Assembly: GCA_020746835.1 (NCBI GenBank) | Contig: JAGPNK010000011.1 | Location: 1,488,001 to 1,552,000 of the forward strand | DNA length: 64,000 nt | Reading direction: 5' to 3' | Source of the DNA: Stachybotrys elegans | Lineage: Eukaryota; Ascomycota; Sordariomycetes; Hypocreales; Stachybotryaceae | Shown: positions 57,373 through 64,000 of the stretch, one piece after another | Position numbering within the stretch: the first letter of the stretch is position 1 | Layout: every line of letters starts with the position of its first letter | Program-made: the position numbers and the translations under genes | Notes under the pieces: generated by a model | What the model saw: only the letters and a program-made list of their open reading frames with translations | Databases searched by the model: none | What the model was told of the DNA's origin: nothing

Positions 57373-58171
57373 GATGTACCGGGCAATGCGAGAGCGGCGT
57401 CTACAGTGCTGATATGGTAGCGGTGGTATATGCACAGCTGGGGAGCAACTAGGGCGAGTCCTTGAGAGGGCCAGGAGCTCGTGTATTGGGTCAGCAGCGC
57501 GGTATGATGATGGATTTGCTGCTGGACATGGCGAAACACAAGCCTGGGGAAGAAATGAGCAAGTGCTCTCGCGTATGGGGGATTGGCAATTGGATTAACC
57601 AGCGAAGAGCTGGAGGGGCACGTCACTCTAGATGGCTAAGAGGTAGGCCGTGGTAGGCCATACCTGATGAGTACATAGGCCGAATAGGCCTACAGGTACT
57701 AGTATGTCTCGACATTCCATCGCATTGATGGCTTAAATCTGGGGAACAAGACTGGGGTAACCCTGAGGTTGGCGATACATGATGCATTCTCACACTTCTT
57801 TGGTTGGATTGGGATCCTGCATTTTCGGCCATTTCATCTCGTGTCCTATTTCACTGCAGTCCTACAGTCTTCTCGGAGTCTACGGGCCTCGTGTAGCTAT
57901 GAATGAGGATTTCATCTCTTTGACAGCAGAATGCAAGTAAATGATACTACTATGACGTCGTCTATCTTCGATTTCCCACATTCCCCGGAAGGTGCGTGCT
58001 GCCCCCACATTGAACCGACCGACCCCTTGCATTCACCCTGCACCTGCACCTGCGTTTGCATCTGCATCTGCATCCGAGTCCAAATCTGAATGAACGCTCC
58101 AAGAGCATCTGCATCAGTACGGCTGTATTAAATCTGCTGGTTGATTGAGCTTCTACATTCGTGTTCCCACG
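57373..58171. other. intergenic, GUT2 promoter and MHYT gene 3' region
   Basis: 800 bp. It holds a short run of CTGCACCTGCACCTGCGTTTGCATCTGCATCTGCATC-type hexamer repeats at about 58030-58075. No gene. Confidence 0.45.
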
Positions 58172-60952
58172 TTACACCTTATCTCGTCGGACATTGATGC
58201 AATGTTGGAACAACACATCGACAAACGTGGGAGACGGGCAGGTCTCGCCATCTCTCGGGACCATCCCGGTGTGAATCCTGACCCCATCGAGCCCCAAGTA
58301 TCCCGTTTCCGTGGCGTCCGCGGCTGCGACTCCCGAGATGTGCTCAATCTTGTCCAGCTCGCCCGTCATGACGGCCGAAGAGACTCGCTCAGCTTCAGAC
58401 CCAGCAGCCTCCACACCCACCGTGATTTCCTGCGAGATCATGATCCCGCCGTATGAAGGAGGTGATGCTCCCGCTTCTGCCACTCTCTGCCCCGACTTAC
58501 TCGAATCGTACCTCTTGCAGAGATCAACTGTCGATGTTGATTCTCCCAGTTCTCTCGACGATGCCCCTGCCACCCTCAGAGTCTTCTCATCGGCCATGCC
58601 CTCTTCGTCGGACGCCATACTGTCCTGACTCCTCAGCGGCCTCCCCCACCTGGATTTTCCTCGTCTCGAGGCTGGCTTGCCAGCGCGTTTTGCTGCCTCG
58701 TGCACCACTGGCCCGAACTCGCGGTGGATGTCCTGGATAAACGCTAGGCGATGCTCTTGGCAAAGCTGTTGTGTCTTGAAGAAGCTGAGCGGTATGAACT
58801 CGCAGCTTGGACTGCTCACAACTGAGTGGATGGGCACCACAACTCGGAACGCCAGCAAAGCCCTGCCTTGTCCATATTCTTCGCCCTCCCCTGGAAGGCT
58901 AACGCCCTCTGCGGTAAACAAGGCGTCGCTCATGACGGGGTCCTGGACATAATCCCGCAAGGCCTCAATGCTGTCTCGAAGCTTCCACGCGAACCTCCTC
59001 TCCTTGTCGGGCGCCGTCTTTGTCGAAGTGAGGATTTCCAAGCTGTGCAACATGCTTGAGATGGTCATCCTATCGAATCTGGCCAGGATATCCATGTGCC
59101 ATGTTTCGAGCCTCGCTATGGACAAGGGGATCGACGGAAGCAGATGTTTCGTTTCTCGTCTCACCAAGATGTCGAACCCGGAGGTATTCACGCGAGCCTT
59201 GATCGCAAAGAGGCCCAGATGCACGCCCAGCTTCACCCCTCCCTCTTGATCGGCATACTTGGCCATTCTGCGCAGCTTCGATTCCACGCCAGGCGTTTGG
59301 ATCTGCATACTCGAAGAGATGATGCTGCTCACCTGGCGTAGATCTGCGAAACGATAGCCAGCAGTCTCCAGTCGTTCAATATCCCGTTCGCTCCTGATCC
59401 GGCGGACCAGGAAGAGCAGTGACCCGCGCCCCAGTTCTGCAGACATATAAGAGCCGCTCTCAAGAGAGTCCTCCAAACCTCTGCTTTTGTCCGAGGCTGC
59501 CAGGCACCCGGTCTGCGGGTTTTCTCTCCCAGAGCAACCCGTGGGGAGAATCTCGTCCCATAGTATACCCATGGATGTGAGGTTTTCCCTCATTCTCTCC
59601 GATAGGGTCAATGCCGCGTCACAGAAGAGTTCCCGGCAGATGGTGGCATAATCGTCTCCTTGTTCGCCAACCCCGATCGTCGGCCAAGCGCCATTTTTCT
59701 GCTGGCGGAGGTAGGAGAGGTGTTTCTTGATGCTGCCGACCAAGCCAATGATGCCATTCCAGTTTCTTGACGCCTGAAACATCCAGTGATAGAGGGGGTG
59801 TGCTATCCCAAACTCTTCGCTCCTATTCTGTTAAGCCGTTAGCACGAATGCGCAAGATCCTGCCCCGTCATCACATACCGTTTCGATAAAGGAGTTGGTA
59901 ATGATAGTGCTCGGAATCAGACCATCGGGGTCAACCAAGATTCTGCCGTCATGGTCGAAAATGGCTGCAGCAAGCGATATTTTCTGTGCTCGTTCGGCCG
60001 ATTTACTCATATTCCTTGCTTTCAGCATAGCAAGGCTGGCGATGGTTATGCAAGCGCCGATGGACTTGTCTTGGTGTCAGATAAGGATCTAAATGTGTCG
60101 TCTTTCGGGACACTTACCAGACAGATGACGACTATGAGAGTCGTTTGATTGCCTGGCTCCTCGGACGCCGGCCTAAGCCCGCGAAGCCTGTATCTTGTTC
60201 CAACGGCAGCACACCAATGCATACCAGAGACAGCCCCGGCCAGCAACAAAGCCGATATCATGCGCTTCCACCAGGCGTTGGCCCACATGGCTCTGAAGAC
60301 GAAGAACATGGACAGGGCAGCCGTGCTGGCAGTGACAGCAATGATCGCGGAGCCTACGACATTACTCGGCCGGTATTCGCAGGTGTAGTTGTGTATCGAG
60401 GCATTTCCGAGATAGTGCATGCCGCATACCGAAGCGCCACAAAGCACGCCTCCTGCACATATCCTCCATCGCGAAACAACAGAATTGGTTCCGACGGCGA
60501 GGAACGCTCCCATGAGGACGACGATCGGAACGAAGAAGGACAAAGCAGTGATGCCTGCCGAAAAGGCGATCTGCAGTTCTCTCTGTCCATTTTCCATGTG
60601 GATCGCTCGGTTCCCGATGAAGTGCTACCTAAAAGTTAGCCCTGCAGCCAGTATCAAGTCGATCATACATACCATTGACCAAATAGACACGCCTCCCATG
60701 GTAACTGCAGCTCCAAACAAAAGCAGACTATGACACGCATGCTTAGCCAACTCGAACTGGAGCGAGGTGCAGGGTCGGCGGGGTTTCTTACTTGTTGTAT
60801 ATCCCCTTGAAGCCCGTTCGACGGTTAACCAATTCCAGTGTTGATGCTGCCCCAATGAAGCTGATAACGTAGCTCAAGGCCACAAAGCCTGCGCTGAAGC
60901 TTTGGGGCACTAAGTGGCCCTGGTACTGGTGAAGAAGATTTTCGGAAGACAT
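58172..60952 (-). CDS. MHYT-domain integral membrane protein, putative sensor
   Basis: Exons 60792-60952, 60673-60727, 60118-60624, 59879-60064 and 58172-59827 give 854 residues. The N-terminal 250 residues form an MHYT-type membrane module with about seven helices. MH motifs recur at residues 72-73 (WSMHFIGN, formed across a splice site), 141-142 (CGMHYLGN) and 207-208 (SGMHW), as in bacterial MHYT proteins, where the Met/His pairs are proposed to bind metal and sense gases. The helix LIVVICLSIGACITIASLAM ends the module. The remaining 600 residues are soluble: AAAIFDHDGRILVDPDGLIP resembles the start of a PAS/sensory linker, but no GGDEF, EAL, kinase or cyclase motif follows. The tail is Ser-rich. 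Signal and output are unknown. Confidence 0.85.
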
Positions 60953-62835
60953 GATGAGGCGTAGGATGGCCGATGTCAACACGCCGAGCCGGTTCTGACG
61001 CCGGAGACCGAAGAAGCTGGAGTCTTTATACAATGCTGGGCTCGGTCAGGCCTAGAGTACGACCCTACCAAGCAATTTGAAATGATATGGTATGTGTCTT
61101 AGGCCAGGGCCATTCTGCCGTCAAGCCGGCTGTCAAAAGCAAATGACACAGCAAAGACGATTTGGACTCCAGATTGAATTCGCACAATGGAGGACAGACC
61201 TTGGATAAATTGATGGACCAACCTCTAGATTAAGGCAGTATTCCAGAACGATGGCGACTGGGACATCTCCAGCTTGTCTTTCGGAAATATGTCTGTGCCA
61301 CGCCACGCAGATGGGTCGCTTCTATGAATCACAGAGCCCATATCCCAGTCTCGACCTGCTATCTGAGTCTTCAAAACCCGACATGTCGGCTTGACAGGCC
61401 AGTGTGGGAAGTTGGGCTTGGGCTGGGTCTGGCCAAGAGGGCATGTCTCACCCGTGTTGTTGTTAGCGTGTCATACTCGGGAACTTCAGCTTGAACACCT
61501 GCCGATGCGAGCGCCTCTCGACCCGATGGGGCAACACAAGCCGCCAGGAAGTGCTTTTTTCTCTCGCCCTCATGGCAGCAAGCCATAGCTTTCCATGTTG
61601 CATGCTTTCAATATCTTTGATGAGAAGAGTCACCAGGCCATCGATTTACCATGGCAAGAGGCTCAGGTCCCGGTTCAAATTGAGTTCTTAACCAAAGCCA
61701 TAGGTCTCTTGGGAGAACAAATATCACCATCTCGACCATCATACCCAAGGAATACGCCTTTCTTGCTATATCCTAACATTCTACGCTTTGGCATATCGGT
61801 AACTCGGCAATCTCATCTTGTGCGACATATTCAGACATCAGCCCAAAGATGGGCCAAAGGCAGTGCTCCTTCTCTTCACAGAAGAGGCCTGAGCGGAATC
61901 GTACAAATGCTAATGTATAAACCAGGCTGGAAGCTGCAGGCCTGGGCTGATCTTAGCTTCGACTCCTCCGAGTTTTGCTTTTTGTCAACAATCACCCCAC
62001 CCAATATTGTTCCTCTCTCCTGGCCAGATCCTTGCACTCTGCGTCTGGCAGTGCTGGCCTCTCACAGCCGCAGCTCCATCGGGAAGTTATTGGTGTGCCG
62101 CGTCTGGCTGGGTGGGTGGGTGATCGCCGCCAAGGATTGCACTCACTCCCAATGAGCCCGACAAGTTGGGTGCCGAACCACTTGTTTTCTCGCGCTGTTC
62201 ACTCTCCTCTCATGCCGTTCCTGGATGCCAATCCATCTGCAGGTGCCACCAATTGTGACATTGATTCCGGCCATGCTGTTCCTCGTTCTCATTGGCGAGG
62301 TTTCAGCGCCACAGGGACTACCAGAGGTCCCGAGCCTATGGTAAGACCCTGTTGGGGTCAGACCAGCCAGCCACATGCAGTGCGGATATTCACGCGTGTC
62401 GCTTCTTGTCTCTCTTTGCTTTTCCCAAGGACAACATGGCTAGGATTACTGCTGTATTGGTGCTGATCTCGATCCTCGCCCAGACCATGATACACGGACT
62501 GCTGCTTGCCAGTTGTCATCCACCCCCCTTCCGTAAAATGATGTGTGCTTGTGGGGGCGTTCTCTCAAGTCTCACGCATTGGGATATCCTTTATCGTTGA
62601 TTCGTTGACCCTGAGGCCTACAACCCTAACGAATCATGTCATTTAACGCTCTGGTATCTCTGTTTTCACTTTGCTTGCCACAATCATGGCATGCGCTAGG
62701 TCCTCGAGTTGAAATGGTCTGACATGGAGCTGACAGAATAGGATACATCCAACTGCCGCGGAAAGAGGGGAGATAAGGATGAATGAACAACCCTGCTAGC
62801 ACAGCTGCGGTTATGACCTGGTATTGACGTTAACA
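60953..62835. other. 1.9-kb intergenic region
   Basis: Between the MHYT gene start and the PPM2/TYW4 stop. Frames up to 186 residues (61595-62155 +) have no recognisable pattern and no conserved splice structure. No repeat or RNA gene was found. Confidence 0.4.
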
Positions 62836-64000
62836 TTACGCTCTAGCCCATGCAAGCTCGTCGCCGAGTCTCTTAAGGTAGAAATCGCGGATATCAGGAG
62901 GCAGAGTCTGGAAAGCCTTGGCTATTCGTGCAACGTCAAGCCTACTCTTCTCGTATGCTGCAAGATCCCGGTTACCGTAGACGTCTCGGCCAGTGGAGTA
63001 ACCGCTGTCGAGATCGCGGAAGAAGACGTTCACCGCTATACTCAGAGGAGTCTCCGGGTGAGCGGTATGTAGCCACATTGGGGGCAGGAGCAGGACGTCC
63101 CCTGGCGATAGGATAGCTTCGTGGGGGCGGGTGTTGGCGAGCGATGGGGTATCCAGACCAGCAAAAACATTGAGGCTGGAGCTTGATGCCCCGGGGGCAA
63201 ATGAAAGCTTGGTTACATCGCTGGGTGGGAACAAGACCATCCGCTTAGATCCCTGAATCTGCGCATAGACATTCGCCATGACCTACGAGGAGGGGTAAAA
63301 TGTTAGCCAACAAAGTGTAAGACACGGGAGTGGCAAGGGTAAGACATGGCCTTACATCGTAGTGCAGCCACATGTTGACGCGGCCAGACACTCTGAGAAT
63401 AGAGCTGAAGTGGTTATCTTTTACGTGCTCTAGTTCAGGGGGCAGAGTGAATTCTCGGGCAAGCGCAGGGAAGTCGTCTCCGAGATTGGCGGGCGAATCC
63501 GAGGGCTGAGCTTGCGACAGGGAGCGGAGGTACAGTCTCTGCCCTTCTTGCACCCGGCTCATGACATTGTGGAAGCTCTGTGTGATATAGCGGAAGTTCT
63601 TAGAGTTGAAGTCCATCCCGTCTGTATCTTCCAAGCACTCGTGCACAACCACCTGATGTCGTCAGCTGAAGGATGCCTTGCTATGTGGAAGGTCCTACCT
63701 CTTTCTCGCCGCCCACGAGTTCAACCATGTGTTCCGGTGTCCACTTTTGTGTGCAATCACCAAGCTGGAGACCTGTCAGAACGACTGGCTGTCTCCGACG
63801 GAGAAGCTCTACAAAGTGGTCACTCGAAGTGAGCTGAACACGAGGGATGGCGGTGACGACTGCCTTTCCAGTCGTCAGTGTTTTGTCGGTCTCTTGTGGT
63901 TCCTCTCTCAAGAGTTTATGGGTTGTTAGGTATGTCAAAGAGTCCGTAGTAGCTCCATGCTCTTCCTGCTTCCAGGGGCCGCCGAATTCTGGTAGTGTAA
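62836..64000 (-). CDS. PPM2: tRNA wybutosine-synthesising protein Tyw4/Ppm2, C-terminal JmjC part (partial)
   Basis: The frame enters from the right edge (exon 63699-64000, open to the border) and continues in exons 63356-63652 and 62836-63282. The visible 348 residues are the JmjC/cupin domain that ends fungal Tyw4. It includes QPVVLTGLQLGDCTQKWTPE, VVVHECLED, FRYITQSFHNVM, RLYLRSLSQAQPSDSPANLG, NMWLHYDVMANVYAQIQGS (metal-binding HxD), LFPPSDVTKLSFAPGASSS, PGDVLLLPPMWLHTAHPETP (second metal His) and GRDVYGNRDLAAYE. Tyw4 methylates and methoxycarbonylates the wybutosine precursor at position 37 of tRNA-Phe. The methyltransferase and Kelch parts must lie beyond the window. A stand-alone JmjC protein is a less likely alternative. 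Confidence 0.85.

Noticed and set aside
62105..62135. GGGTGGGTGGGTGATC, reminiscent of fungal 5S rRNA
   Set aside because: The rest of the 5S sequence (ACATACGACC start, CCACCAGCGAATCCC) is absent.

Overview
The window is nuclear DNA of a filamentous ascomycete, most likely a Sordariomycete. The genes carry short introns (about 45-90 bp, GTRNGT donors, CTAAC/CTGAC-type branch sites, YAG acceptors), and they include a fungal Zn2Cys6 regulator, an MHYT membrane protein, nuclear genes for respiratory-chain subunits, and a Tyw4/Ppm2 that ends in a JmjC domain. All exon coordinates were worked out by hand from reading frame, splice consensus and family conservation. No transcript evidence was available.

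Layout. 1-4 kb: the 3' end of an unidentified coiled-coil gene (+) and a mitochondrial AAA ATPase (-). 4.3-14.3 kb: a messy accessory island with a C2H2 fragment, a 33-bp poly-G tract, at least three tandem copies plus remnants of one unrecognised protein family (all on the - strand), an inverted copy with an insertion, and a broken SNF2 helicase. 14.5-16.7 kb: ATP synthase beta (ATP2, 8 exons, one exon odd). 18.0-20.5 kb: glycogen branching enzyme. 21.5-23.4 kb: mitochondrial ClpX-like MCX1. 23.7-24.5 kb: COX5. 25.1-27.3 kb: Zn2Cys6 regulator. 27.9-29.2 kb: CIA1. 30.3-31.1 kb: a glycine-zipper-like protein. 31.6-33.5 kb: a 590-residue protein of unknown function. 35.7-37.8 kb: a phenol-hydroxylase-type flavin monooxygenase. 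39.3-42.5 kb: a Ulp1-type SUMO protease-like protein. 43.5-45.0 kb: an RGS protein followed by a long open frame behind a single stop. 45.0-55.3 kb: about 10 kb with no convincing gene. 55.3-57.4 kb: mitochondrial glycerol-3-phosphate dehydrogenase GUT2. 58.2-61.0 kb: an MHYT membrane protein. 62.8-64.0 kb: the 3' part of PPM2/TYW4, running off the right edge.

Mitochondrial function recurs: AAA ATPase, ATP2, MCX1, COX5 and GUT2 are all nuclear genes for mitochondrial proteins, and CIA1 serves cytosolic iron-sulfur assembly. ATP2 and COX5 both have a CACGTG site in the upstream region. This is a cluster by location; nothing shows that it is one regulated unit.

The best candidate for something undescribed is the 6-14 kb island. 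It holds a tandem, decaying family that shares a roughly 130-residue domain I do not recognise. Its copies contain long C homopolymers, and one of these is exactly where the reading frame breaks. Two single-gene oddities also deserve attention: the ATP2 exon that replaces a near-invariant segment, and the stop codon inside an otherwise continuous RGS reading frame.
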